A stretch of 64,000 nucleotides of DNA from Zygnema cylindricum (GCA_037447655.1 JBBHKE010001814.1:25547-89546), one strand, 5' to 3'; shown: positions 1 to 11,131, numbered from the stretch's first letter. A program made the numbers and translations. Notes: generated by a model not told the origin, from the letters alone.

Positions 1-569
1 CGTGCTAGGATACGCACGCGCAGACTAAATTGAGTAAAAAACATTTTAAAAGTGAACTTTTCCATGTAAATACATGCCAGACTGTATCTGGCATGTGGTG
101 TGATAAATCTATAATAACATTAAGCAGGAAATGCGATAAAACATGCCATGGAATTAATTGCAGTTCCTTTTTAATTTTAGTACATAGGATAAACTCCTTT
201 TTTTAGTGACCGTACATAAATGTACCTTTTCAAGTGAAAATTTTACAAAAAATGAGTTAAATCAGACGCGCACGCATAGGATCGTGCGCTAAAAAAACGG
301 GATTGTTCTGACACGTAAATTAGTCTTACATGTAAGGATATTTAAATTTCACGACGGCGTACGATTTTCAATATTTTGTACGGATACATATATTAACGTA
401 TATAATCGTACAACGAATATTCTATTTTTGCTGTTCCCAAATTAGCATAAACGCTGAAATTAGAATACACCTTTTTTCTTTTTTTTTTAAAATTCTTAAT
501 TAGCGTCAATGACGGTATATTTACTTCCACACTATTTAAGCTTTGACACTAATAACGATGCGCGGTGTA
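1..569 (-). mobile_element. Mariner-like MITE, copy alpha (left end not seen)
   Basis: This non-coding element ends on the right with CGGTGTA (to 569), preceded by an inverted TATTAGTG-type terminal sequence. About 360 bp (roughly 211-569) are the reverse complement of 4050-4412, so this is the opposite-orientation copy of the 4050-4591 MITE. Shared internal landmarks are a GTACCTTTTCAAGTGAAAATTTT segment near 225 and a pyrimidine-rich tract near 480. The other terminus is not visible in the window. Family assignment (TA target, Tc1/mariner type) is inferred from the termini shared with intact copies. Confidence 0.6.
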
Positions 570-1949
570 GTTGACGTAGGCTAGCGTCACGTGTCAGTTC
601 ACGGCGGACAAAAAAAAGTACCGTTTCCATACCATACCGTTTTCTTCTTTTTCAAGTGTGAACCACTCAAGAGAAAGCGTGCCGACAAACAAATCCGACC
701 TCCGCACTTTGACTCGAAGATACCTGTCGCGGACATGAGAAGGCCCCCTCGCCCGTCAATAACCGGCACAATAAATGAGCTGTACTCACACCTGCAAATC
801 CACCGCACGCGTGAAATCGATGACCTTCTGGGCACATGTGCAATTAGCCAATTACAAACTTATCGCAAAAGGCCGTCGTCGGCAATCTTCTTGTCGGCGC
901 ATGAGCCAGAAACGACTGGTACACAGAATCTGGTGCGGCCAACATCCTTTGACCGGCTGACGGAAATGTCGGTTGTGGAAATGCGCGGTTCGCAAGTCGT
1001 TAGAACATCGCATCAATAGGGCGTCGCCATTTCCGGAATACGCCCGATATGGACAAACTTCTAACGGAACTTTTTTCAACGACGTATTTTGTCGAGACGC
1101 TAAAAGTTAAGCGGCCCGTCGACAAGGTTTTCTGTTACGCTTTCCAAAAACCTAGCATATACGACAGCGTAACACATCGAAATATGTTCCGATGAAAAAA
1201 AGAGAATTTCCCCGGCGTCGTTGTCGACTCCGCTGGCTAGTGACGCGAGCCGTACAAACCGACAGATCGTCAGCACATGCTTGGAACACTTTGCAAAAAG
1301 CACTGTATGCCGGCATACAGACGGCCACGTGGCAAAATATTGCCTGACAGCACGGCGAGAGCGGATGCTTCCTTAGGAGGTCGCGTCGATATATATACTG
1401 CGACGCGTCCATACTGTACACCGCCAATCGTTATTAGCGGTGTACGCTAATTCCGTCCCGCTTTATTTTTTATTATCAAATAGAATTATCCACACTATTT
1501 AAAAAAATCATAATTCCTAATTAGAATAGGCGATTTCTTCGAAAATTTTCTAATTCCCAATTAGCGTAAACCACGCTAATTATTCGTATACGCTAAAAAA
1601 ACTTACACGCTAATAACGATTGGCGGTGTGCCGTACTGGAGTTGTCCAGGACGTGGGAGATATCCCGGCATGCGCTTCAACAGTGCCATACTATACGTGG
1701 CAAGCGCAGAGCCTATTCAATTCAAAGTCAAAAAAGATGTTTTTGAACGCTGAAATTGACCGTACACATATGGATCAGAAAATGATTCTAATACAGATGT
1801 TTTGCTTTATCGTTTTGTGACGAAGCTTTTAAGAGGTGTGCCCATCATATTCGGGGTTCACACTTGAAAAAGGGGAAAACGGTATGGTATGAAAACGGTA
1901 TTTTTTTTTGTCCGCTGTGAACTGGCACGTGACGCTAGCCTACGTCAAC
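570..1949. repeat. Foldback element with about 100-bp inverted arms
   Basis: The left arm (570-660) and right arm (about 1860-1949) are inverted copies: both contain TTGACGTAGGCTAGCGTCACG followed by a CAGTTCAC...GCGGACAAAAAA segment and a repeated ACCGTTT..CATACCATACCG stretch. MITE ends face outward on both sides (CGGTGTA to 569; TACACCG from 1950), so the structure extends into them. The centre (about 670-1410) has only short ORFs with no recognisable domain. I infer a non-autonomous foldback transposon or two inverted copies joined. Confidence 0.6.
1417..1630. mobile_element. Short mariner-like MITE inside the foldback element
   Basis: The left terminus TACACCGCCAATCGTTATT (from 1417) and right terminus AATAACGATTGGCGGTGTG (to 1630) are inverted repeats over more than 20 bp, enclosing about 170 bp of AT-rich non-coding DNA. 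The last base of the right end is G rather than A, so one TA target copy has decayed. Confidence 0.65.
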
Positions 1950-2403
1950 TACACCGCCAATCGCTATTAGCGTATTGAACGCTAATTCGGTCCCGCTTTT
2001 TTTTTCCAAATTCTTAAATAGCAAAAATTATTATGTTTTTTCCTTTACGCCATTTAGGGTTTTTTGTCCAATTAGCTTAAAAACGAAAGTACGTTGTCAT
2101 TTAAATAGTGTGGTGTACGGTAAGTGTCAGACCGTACAAAAATGTACTTTTTTAAATGAAAATTTATAATTAATGAGTTTTAGTAACCGCGGACGCATGA
2201 GAATACGCGCTCTAAAAAGGAGATGAAACCGGGTTGTCAAATATCACATCCGTACATATTCGTCCAACAACCACGTTTCGGCTGTGTGAACGTACGATTT
2301 GTGTACGATTTATCAGATTTTGTACAAGTACCTATATTAGTGTAAGCAAGTTTGCGATCGACATTTTTTTTTTTCAAAGACCCAAAATAGCATTAGTAAA
2401 CAA
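1950..2403 (+). mobile_element. Mariner-like MITE, copy beta
   Basis: It starts with TACACCGCCAATCGCTATTA at 1950. Its interior resembles the other large MITEs: TTTAAATAGTGTGGTGTACGG near 2100, a GACCGTACAAAAATGTAC segment, and a region matching CGGACGCATGAGAATACGCG. The right end is lost or truncated where the next element begins at 2404. Non-coding. Confidence 0.55.
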
Positions 2404-3820
2404 TTAGGGTACGTCCCCATCTAAGCGATACTTTGAAAAAAAAATTGGACTGCAGTGGAGTATTCCGTACTACTTTGAAAAGCGTCCCTATGTGCGAAAA
2501 TGAAATCGAAACTTTGAAATGTGACGGTTGTAGACGTAGGTACAACTTTGTGACGATTGACGACGACTACGAAATTAGTGACGCCAACAAAAACAACGAC
2601 AGTTGTAGACGTCTACATTTTTGTAATTTAGTGACATGGCAGATGTTTAGGGTTTTGTAACATCGTGACGTCACGCTCACTTGTGACAACGTCGACGTCA
2701 CAGATTCAAGGACTTTCGGCCATGGATAACGAATTTCCATTTCTCTAGTTTTCTACTTGCCATAAAATTATACATGAAGGGTAGCCAAAAGAATTATTTT
2801 TCAAATATCTTTATATTCATACCAGTTTTGTCATGCCTCATTCTAAAAAGTGTGAGATAAAAGCGATAGTGTGAGAGAGAGAGGGGAGAGGCGACAACGA
2901 CGCAATGACTGATAGCCTATTCCCACTAGAGGATTTGTAACTTTTTGCCTATTCCGATGATTTTCCGAAAACTCATCGGAAAACGGGTGTCGTTCACACC
3001 AAAATTGTGGCACGTAACTCTGATCGAAGGTGTCCTATGACACGTGATACGATTTGACGTCATGAAACAAAGGCGCGAAAACAAACCTGCAGATTTTCAA
3101 ATTTACTATGTTTGAAGGACGACGACGGTGGCTCAAAGTCATGCAGATTTTTCGCGCGAAAACAGCGAAATAGCCATTCGGATGTTGTTTTTGCTACGTC
3201 AGCTTTCCGGGTTACCGTTGGCCTGTTTCACAGAAAGACGGAACTTTTACCCTACTTATATATCCGACAGTATTTTGAGGAAGTTCGTTTTTACGGTTTC
3301 CGAGAACTTCCGAAATATACAAAGTCGGTGATCCGAAAGCCGTACATTATTCGAACGTCCGTCTGTTGCGGAAGTGAAATTTTTTCCGGTGGGAACAGGC
3401 TATGAAAGTGGAGGTCCGCGACCCCTTCAGTTTTTTCCGTACATCCTCGTATTTTCCGTACATGCGGGTGACGGGCAGGGAGAAAAATAGCGAGTCGCCC
3501 AACTCGTGTGTCGCGTGCGTGGGCCGTTTTGCATTCGTTGTTTTGGGAGGTTCGTTCCCTGAAATCACCTCACGAGGTGATTTTTTATGAAGTTTTTTGA
3601 CGGGCTGGAATCTCTTGCCCGGGGTCGAAAAAAGGAAAACGCCAAAATTTGTTAAGATGACGACAAATATGAAGTACATTCAAAGTGCAGACTTGACGTT
3701 TGCTGTAATTTTAAATAATTGATTTTTTTGTACGACTAAAGTTTTTCTTGTACGGAACTGCGTTTTGTGCGAAAACGACAGATTAAAGTCGATACTTTAA
3801 CACATGGGGACGTACCCTAA
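2404..3820. mobile_element. DNA transposon with GGGTACGTCCCCAT termini (1.4 kb)
   Basis: The left end TTAGGGTACGTCCCCAT (2404) and right end ATGGGGACGTACCCTAA (to 3820) are perfect inverted repeats. The adjacent inner sequence is also loosely inverted (GCGATACTTTGAAAAA and TCGATACTTTAACACA). Small ORFs inside (97-110 codons) show no domain. The TTA/TAA tips fit a PIF/Harbinger-like element, but because they are part of the inverted repeat no separate target duplication can be shown. Confidence 0.65.
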
Positions 3821-4049
3821 CACCAAAAGTGATACACGGTGTAGTGTTCATCTTTAAAACTTAATAGAGTTACCATCTCTATTCCAGTCGCGATCTTTTA
3901 TGGTTGAAACTCATAAAATAGTGCTAGCAACATTATTAGTGGATGAGAGCTTACGATTTTTCACATCTCTTTGCACTAAATTAGTATTGTATATTCTAGT
4001 TTCGTATTAACACTAAATACGTCTTTAACGCTAACAGCGATAGGCAATG

Positions 4050-4591
4050 TACACCGCGCATCGTTATTAGTGTCAAGGTTTAAATAGTGTAGAAGTAAAT
4101 TTACCGTAATGATGCTAATTAAGAATTTGATTATTTTTTTTAAATAGGTGTACTCTAATTTCGGCGTTAATGTTAATTTGGAACAACAAAAATGGAAAAT
4201 TTTCTGTACGATTATACACATTATTATATGTATCCGTACAAAATATTAGAAATCGTACTCCGTCGTGAAATTTAAATATCTGTACATGTAAGACTAATTT
4301 ACGTTTCACACCAATCCCGTTTTTTGAGCGCACGTTCCTATGCGTGCGCGTCTGATTTAATTCATTTTTTGTAAAATTTTCACTTGAAAAGGTACATTTA
4401 TGTACGGCCTGACATCGACCGTACACCACACTATTTAGATATTATTGTACTTTCGTTCTATACGCTGTTTTGTACGGTACCTTAATTAACGTCAAGGATA
4501 AATTAAAATCATGTATCCTATTTGGGGAAAAAAATCAAAATTTTAAGAACCCAAATTAGAGTTGTTGACACTAATAACGATTCGCGGTGTA
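4050..4591 (+). mobile_element. Mariner-like MITE, copy gamma (542 bp, both ends present)
   Basis: The termini are GTACACCGCGCATCGTTATT on the left and AATAACGATTCGCGGTGTAC on the right, inverted over about 27 bp with one internal difference. The element carries no long coding frame. Its 4050-4412 part is the inverse of about 211-569. A TA dinucleotide bounds both tips, as expected for Tc1/mariner target choice. This is the best-preserved large copy of the family in the window. Confidence 0.75.
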
Positions 4592-4923
4592 CTTGTTAGC
4601 GTATTGTGAAGGGCATTTTCTGCCAGAGAGTGAAATTTCACTCTATTTAAGGAAGATCAGAATTGTGAAGGGTAATAAATTGGTGTAAGGAACGAATTTC
4701 AATATTTCAGATTAGCCGATTTAAGTTCGGTTCCAGTCTTCGGTACGATCGCAAGCTCGGATGTTCTACGGGACTGTAATTTCCTAGAAACATCCCGTTT
4801 TGTCATCAAGAGGTCCGTGTTTGCGCCGAAGCTTCGTCTCGAGTCTTTTGGAAGTGGCGGCCCCGCGGCCAGCTATTTTGGAGTATGCTGTCTTTGCCTG
4901 AAAAATGTGTTCCCACCTTCTTA

Positions 4924-5702
4924 GGGTGTGTCCCCATGTGGCTAAGTTCGGGTTTTTTTTCTGTCGTTTTGCCGTAAAACTTAGCGCCGTACTGCCTAAG
5001 TTGCAACCGTACGAAGGAATCGCAAATTTGCAGAGTACAATTTGCGTCATCCTGAACTTAGGATGTACGAAAATTTGTCGTCTTGTGCTTTTCGACCCAC
5101 TTCTACGACAAAAAACGTCATCTTCAAACCTTTGTTTAAAACACATGCGCGATGTGATTTAAAATTAGGTTTTTTCGATTGACAAATAGGAACATTTTTT
5201 CGCACGTGCCATAAATTTCGAAAAATTTCATACGATTTCCAAGGACAAAGAAAAGTACATAGTTCTCTATGTTCTGTCCGTTTGCGTTATAATAAGACGA
5301 AAAGAAGTACATAGTGTGTTTGATTTTGTCCGTTTTTGTCCAGTACGGATTTTTTATTTGCAGGGGCCTCAAATTCCGATGCCATTTCACCTCGAGCGAA
5401 CAGGCGATGCGAAGGGCAAAGCGCATCTTCTTCAACCGTGAAACTGCCAGGCTGGAATGCGGTACGTCTACAATGTCACGGTAAGACATGCCACGTCACA
5501 AAGCAGTTCCAAAAAATAACGTGCGACCACAGATCGTAGACGTTGGCAACCGTCACAGGTATTGTCGACGTATACAATCGTCAAAAGCGTAAGTTGCGAT
5601 TTCGTCCTTATATGTATAGGGACACTTGAAAACCGGGTCCGGCGGATCCGCGCTAAAATACAAAGTAAGTTCGCTAAGTTACAAGTACATGGGGACACAC
5701 CC
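4924..5702. mobile_element. Harbinger-like MITE, TTA target duplication (779 bp)
   Basis: TIR GGGTGTGTCCCCATGT (4924) pairs with ACATGGGGACACACCC (to 5702), flanked by direct TTA repeats at 4921-4923 and 5703-5705. TTA duplications and GG-starting TIRs are typical of PIF/Harbinger elements. The interior is non-coding and contains a pyrimidine-GCAG motif at about 5346-5364 that is preserved in related copies at 38734-39505 and 40270-40818. Confidence 0.75.
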
Positions 5703-5705
5703 TTA

Positions 5706-6708
5706 GAGTACATCTGCTGGCTACCCGTGTCGGATCCATAGGTCACCTAAAATAGCTCGTTCGAATGAACCATCATTCACACTTTAAAGTAATGTCTGGT
5801 AAAGGGTTTTATTTCCGTCTTTGTGGTGCTGAACAGCTAAAAATACGCAAATTGCTGCTTGTTCTTTCCTGGAAAAAAATGATTTCGGTCATATCGAGTT
5901 CAGCACTCCAGCCGGCTGAATGAGAGCTTTTCAAGCAACTTCTGAAGCTCAGACCAAACATAATGTTTGTAGAACGTATTTTGCCCTCGCTGTTAGAGTT
6001 TGAAAATTATGACGTCATTACGGGTGTTTCAGGGTGAATATTTACCATTATAATAGGAACATGTGCTATACCCACAGCTGCTTACTCTGCAAACACGTTT
6101 ACAGCCGTTCCCGCGTATTTCTAACTACCAATCTAGTCGTACGTTCTGTTTCAAAAGTTAAAACTTGAGACATTTTATTTTCATCTGCCCAAACTTTCCG
6201 CCGAACATTCCATGCCACCACCTGCTGACTCGTCAAAACGCCGCCCGAATTTTTTCAGAACTCCGTAGCCAAATCTTACAGATCGACGATCTAGCCGCAC
6301 ATGGGAACTCAATATAGGGACGTACAATTATGCACAACGTACGCAAAACCGTACATTCTGAACATTATAGCGTACTTTATTCGTACAGAAGTTATCGCCG
6401 TCCGACTCGTACGGGTTCTCCCAACCAAAGGCATAAAGCGCGTTCCGCGGCGCGGTCATATGTGTAACATTTCTCTCTCTTCTCCTCTCTGTACTTCTCC
6501 CTTCCCAATTCGAATATCCATACAAGTGCTCCAAAACTCTGCAGCAAGCAAGACTTCGATCGAACAGATCTGTAGCACTGTGAAGAGCAAGTCGTACAAA
6601 AGAAATTCCTTCCAGAAGCTTCTTTCTGCTCAGTAAGCCAGGACTGTTTGTCAGAGAGCTTGACAGCTACTAGTCTCTCTCTTTCTCCTCTCTCGCTCTG
6701 TCTTGGCC
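5706..6708 (+). other. AOX upstream region with CT-rich tracts
   Basis: About 1 kb lies between a MITE and the first candidate AOX start codon. I see no coding domain. CT-rich patches lie at about 6470-6510 (TCTCTCTTCTCC) and 6674-6700 (CTCTCTCTTTCTCC), as is common in plant core promoters and 5' leaders. No convincing TATA box was found immediately upstream. Calling it the promoter is inference from position only. Confidence 0.35.
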
Positions 6709-6790
6709 ATGGCGTCTGTTTCTGCTTTACGGCAATGCGTCATCACGCGGCGTATCATCTTCTGCCAGCTGGCAGAATGTTCATCTCAAA
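6709..6790 (+). CDS. Candidate first exon of AOX (targeting-peptide-like)
   Basis: An ATG in the plant-like context GGCCATGGCG at 6709 opens a frame beginning MASVSALRQCVITRRIIFC. It is rich in Arg, Ser and hydrophobic residues and lacks acidic residues over its first 20 positions, as in mitochondrial presequences. A good donor (AAAGTAAG) starts at 6791. However, the 82-bp length leaves one extra base, and joining to the next candidate exon at 7116 would give an early stop. Either the splice sites differ from my choice or this is a 5' leader exon. Confidence 0.35.
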
Positions 6791-7115
6791 GTAAGATAAT
6801 GTGTTTTGCTATTTTTTTTTCCTGTTTCCATGTAGATACTTGGGCAGGATCATCAAACTACTATTACCTGTAATCTGAAAAACAGGGAAGGAAGGAGTCA
6901 GCAGCTGATTCTCCAGTTTTTTCATTTCTTATTCACTTTTTTTTGTTATCTTCTGTGGTTCCCTATTTTCTGCTACTTCGGTAATTTTAATATATAGCAT
7001 ATGACTTTTACTCCAATATGATTTGCTATACTCACTTCCTATTCCCATCATGAGCTTCTATTTTCTCCTCGCCTTTCCTCCCTCCAATTTTTTTTTTTTT
7101 TTTTTTTTTTTGCAG

Positions 7116-7386
7116 TCTTTGTTTTCTAGTCCCTTTCCTGCGTCAGCGAGTCTCCCTCTGCTCGGATTGAATCAAAAAGAAGCTTCAATCCACACTATTT
7201 CTCGTTTTAATTATGAATTTTCTGAAGATATTCCTTCAATTCCACCAAATATGTTCCACAAAATGTCACTTCCTTCATCTCTTTACCCTATTTCCGAGAT
7301 TCGGTTCGGAAACCGGTCGACCGATTTCCAGCTTCCATTTGCGTATCGAGGGATTGTGACATCAGCCGGAAATTCGCAGATGAAGG
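7116..7386 (+). CDS. Candidate second exon of AOX N-terminal region
   Basis: A run of over 20 T followed by GCAG (to 7115) is a strong acceptor. The open frame (TCT phase) runs about 90 codons, Ser/Pro/Phe/Arg rich, including SEIRFGNRSTDFQLPFAYRG, to a possible donor at 7387 (AAGG|GTGACT). Composition fits the poorly conserved presequence and linker of AOX. With this donor one base is left over before the secure exon at 7967, which would break the frame. A weaker donor at 7356 keeps the phase. Transcript evidence is needed. Confidence 0.35.
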
Positions 7387-7606
7387 GTGACTGATAAAAG
7401 GCAGTAGAATCAAAAAGAGTTTTTTTTTTTTTTCTTTTTTTTTCCGAGGTGAGATTTTGGAATTCGAAAAACCGCAAGGGCCGAAAATAGAGAGTAAAGA
7501 GTTTAAACTGCTTCAAATAAAATATGAAAGTGAAGTCAAATAATTTCTAAAAGGAGAAAATGGGCGAATATCAATCGCAATGTGTCAAACTTGGGACATT
7601 TAAACG

Positions 7607-7638
<32 letters not shown>

Positions 7639-7966
7639 ACATTTAGAGGTTAGGTTCATGGTGGGGCTTGATTAAGATTAAAGGGACAAATTTCATCGAA
7701 GATTTTTTTTTCATAACAATTTCTAATTTGATGATTTTCTGTTGAACTTCCAAAACTTTTTCTCCATCAATCTGGAGACAAGTTCTTAGTCTTTGATTTA
7801 TTTTAGTCATAGATGTATTGTGGATGTTAGGATTGTAACAAAACCATTTTGAGAAAGATTGTAAATTTTAGTTATCGGTTAAAACTAAATAGTTGTTTAC
7901 ATTCTTCTGTCCATTGCAATGATTACTTATATTATTTTCTGACGATTTTGCATCTGTTATTTGCAG

Positions 7967-10111
7967 ACAACCTTGAATTCCTTGCCGTCTGAAATTGCGG
8001 CCGAAGTGGTGGAATCGGAAAAAAATCAAAAGAAAACCGACATGTTAAAGAAAGGAAAGGATGTTGAAGACAGTGACTATTGGGGTATTGTACCCAAGAA
8101 ATACAAAAGAGACGACGGATCTGATTGGCCATGGCATTCTTTTCGGGTAAATATAATCCAAACTTTTTTTTTCTCTTATGTGTCAGTTTGAGTAATCATC
8201 TCCTTCACATGAGAACAATTTAGTATATTTGAATTTGAATTTGAATCATTTATCAGAATATGGTACTATAAGTTTTAACTTGCTAACAGAAATCAACCTC
8301 ATCTTGGTAACAGAAAATGAATCAAGTTTTTACTGTTTGAGTCCGTTTTTAGTTGCCTTTGTATGCATATGCAATAAAATGTGCATAGTATTGATTCTGT
8401 CTTTGTGTGTATATTACAACAGCCATCGGATGCATATGCGGCAAATCTGAACGTAGATCTCAAGAAGCACTACGAGCCAAAAACTTGGGGAGATTGGTTT
8501 GCTATGTATCTTGTGAAATCGATGCGAATCCCCACCGATATTTTTTTTCGGGTGTAAAACTTTTATTCTTTCTAGATCAAGGCTTTATCCTCATGTTTTC
8601 TGATTTCTGGCAGTTAGTCGCCCTTTTTTGCCATCAAAATTGGATGCTTCATTATTTATTGGTCCTTCTCAAAAAAAATGGTTGGTCACTCTCTGATGCA
8701 CACCAAATCCCCAATATTGTTTCTCCCTCGTTTTCCTCTCAAACTTCACCCCTAACCCCTTGTTCGTTTTCTGCTCGATTTTTTCTCTAACCGCTTCCTT
8801 TTCCCTCTTTTTTTTTTTTTTTTTACAGAAACGTTACGGTTGTCGTGCCATGATGCTTGAAACTGTCGCCGCAGTTCCCGGAATGGTGGCCGGCCTCCTC
8901 CTCCATTTAAAAAGTTTGCGCAAATTTCAACACACAGGAGGATGGATTCGAGCTCTTTTGGACGAAGCCGAGAACGAGAGAATGCATCTGATGACCTTTA
9001 TGGAAGTCAGTAAACCCGCGTGGTACGAACGACTGCTGGTGCTCACAGTGCAGGTAAGAGAGAGAGAGGGAGAGAGGGAGAGAGGGAAAGGGGGAGGGAG
9101 GGGGGAGGGGAGAGAAGGAGAGGGAGAATGAGAGGAAGAGGAAAAGGGGGAGGTGGGGAGAAAGGGAGGAATACGGAGAGAGGAAGGGTGAAGAGGAGAG
9201 AATGGAAGTGGAGAAATGAGATTTTTTGCTGTTTAGTATCATCGTGTTGACTGTTGATGTTCACGCTGTTGGTGAGTGAGGGAGGTGGAGAGAAACCTAA
9301 AGGCGGAAAGGAGGGGGGGCAGAGAAGAGAGAGAGCACCGCTCTGTTGTTCATCGTTGCAATAAACATCTCAAATGGAAGTGGAAATAGGAAAGGGAAAT
9401 TGAATCAATTACAGGATTCTTTAGGAGTTTTGTGAGTGGATTATGAGTGGCGATTGTTATTCAAATATAGGCTGATTATTCAAATTCAAACGGTAAACAA
9501 ATTTTGTATCCATAAAATTCTGACCCAGCAACATCTTTGTTCAGGGAGTCTTCTTCAACGCTTACTTTCTTGTATACATGTTAAGCCCGAAAGTTGCCCA
9601 TCGAGTGGTGGGTTATTTGGAAGAAGAAGCTGTGTATTCTTATACCGAATTTTTGAAAGAAATCGATGCGGGTCGCATTGAAAATGTTCCGGCTCCTGCA
9701 ATCGCTATCGACTATTGGCGATTGCCGAAAGATGCCCGACTTCGAGATGTCGTAATGGTGGTTCGAGCAGATGAAGCTCATCATCGGGATGTCAACCATT
9801 TCGCTTCTGTAAGTTTTTTTTTTTTTTTCCTTGTTTATGTTGTTTTTGTCCCGTACATTTTGATCCAGTTTTGAGCATTTTACCTGTCCCATTTTGCTAT
9901 GATGTAAATGTGTTTTTTCCATCTGGCGAAGAATGGTGTTTCAAAATATCTTTTTATGGAATGTTTTTCACAGAATATTCAACGGAATTTTTTAAATTTT
10001 GATGTTAAGTATTGTTGATATTGGGATTTTCATTTTGAATTTTGGATGCAGAATGTCATCACTGCTGGAAAGCAATTGAAGGATAATCCAGCGCCCATGG
10101 ATTACCATTAA
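7967..10111 (+). CDS. AOX: Alternative oxidase, five secure exons (SerI type)
   Basis: AOX is the inner-mitochondrial-membrane di-iron ubiquinol oxidase that reduces oxygen to water without pumping protons. Exons with GT/AG ends: 7967-8146, 8423-8551 (129 bp), 8829-9053 (225), 9545-9808 (264), 10052-10111 (60 with TAA), all phase 0, giving 285 residues. Ligand motifs are visible: LET (exon 3 of this set), NERMH, LEEEA and RADEAHH, so the four Glu and two His of the diiron centre are present. The C-terminus ends PAPMDYH, as in the family. In the regulatory region CysI is Ser (WPWHSFRP, codon 8138-8140), while CysII is kept (KRYGC, codon 8841-8843). Compared with the plant pattern the 489-bp exon carries an extra intron at a CAG/GGA junction. 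The start lies in an upstream exon that is not securely placed. Identity is near certain; subtype cannot be named. Confidence 0.95.
9054..9544 (+). other. AOX extra intron with GA-rich microsatellite
   Basis: This intron (donor CAG|GTAAGAG, acceptor TTGTTCAG) interrupts what is a single 489-bp exon in land-plant AOX1 genes. Its first 160 bp (9054-9215) are a purine-rich GAGAGG/GGAGAG array on the sense strand. The rest is ordinary AT-rich intron. Confidence 0.85.
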
Positions 10112-11093
10112 GGAGAAGAATTTGCTTTGGGAAAATGTTTTCTCTTTTCTGAAAATATCGACATTGCGAGTGCGAGCGTCGTTTTTTTTTACCTCATTGG
10201 TTTTTGTTGTTGTAATAGATACATGACTTCAATAGGGTATAAAGAGTAGGTCGGGTGTTCTAATTGCCGGTGCCCGGCCGTTAGAGAAAGGATTGGTTCA
10301 TACGAATTAGGGGTATGTTTTATCTCATTTTCTAGTGTAAATAGTGGTAGAGTTGCTGCAGATAGTGTCAGGAGAGAATAATGTTTTTCTGTTGAGAGGA
10401 ATGCATTGACTTTTTTCGAAGAATTTCAAAGAACATAGTAAACCATTGAGGCGACAATTTAGGTGGTAGTACTGGTAGTTAGTTTAGATGAAGGGGAGGG
10501 ATTTGTATCTGATTGATAGTGAAGGTGTTTTTGAGGGTAGAGGTGATTATACTTTGATTATACTTTTGTTTATGTGTGATACATTCATTTGTTATTATTT
10601 ATTTATGTTATATTATATATGTTTGATATGCATTGTTTATGCATTTGTCCTAGGGTTTGTTTATGTTGATTATTCCATCAAACCTTAGTTGTTGTCCTAA
10701 GGTTTGTTTATGTTGATTATTCCATCAAACCTTAGTTGATGTATGTTAAATGGAGGATGCATTTCAAATGATTGTTCATTAGCCTAGCTTTGCTTAACAT
10801 TTTGTTTGATAGTTTGGGTGGCTTCTGCGGTCTATTTTAGACCAAAGAACAACAGGCTGTACAAGTGTACAGTACATTCAATTTTTTACTATAGTTCCCT
10901 TAACGAGATGTCTTCGATATGTTTCCCCGACGTGTATTTTTAAAAATCCTGTCAAACACAAAAGCTTCCACAACTCCATCGAAGATTCGAGAGCAGTTTC
11001 TCGATACACGGAATGGGATTTTGAAAATACCGCAACTACACGATATTTTACCAGCTGCTTGTCTTGGTTGATATTCAATACGTCGTTCACGAT
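10112..11093 (+). other. AOX 3' flank and intergenic DNA
   Basis: AT-rich sequence after the AOX stop. No canonical AATAAA was seen close to the stop. No coding domain. It contains a duplicated hairpin (separate entry) and, from about 10870, a segment leading into the Harbinger-like element. Confidence 0.5.
10648..10738. repeat. 47-bp tandem duplication, each copy a hairpin
   Basis: Two adjacent copies (from 10648 and 10695) read TCCTARGGTTTGTTTATG then TTGATTATTCCATCAAACC. In each, CTAAGGTTTG pairs with CAAACCTTAG (one mismatch in the first copy) across about 20 nt, so each unit can fold as a 10-bp stem. It lies about 540 bp beyond the AOX stop. Confidence 0.8.
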
Positions 11094-11096
11094 TTA

Positions 11097-11131
11097 GGCC
11101 TGTTCTCCATTAGGCTTGTTCTCCATTAGGC
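11097..11131. repeat. Possible PIF/Harbinger left terminus with 18-bp duplication
   Basis: After TTA (11094-11096) comes GGCCTGTTCTCCATTAGGC followed by a second copy TTGTTCTCCATTAGGC. GG-starting TIRs next to TTA are typical of PIF/Harbinger, and a closely similar start (GGCCTCTTCTCCATCA) follows TTA at 39509. The matching right terminus was not found by eye downstream of the Myb-like gene. Confidence 0.45.

Noticed and set aside
591-1019. 142-codon ORF at the start of the window
   Set aside because: It overlaps the foldback arm and has no motif; overlapping frames on both strands are similarly open.
4784-5162. 120- and 85-codon ORFs on opposite strands
   Set aside because: They lie across a MITE boundary and show no domain.
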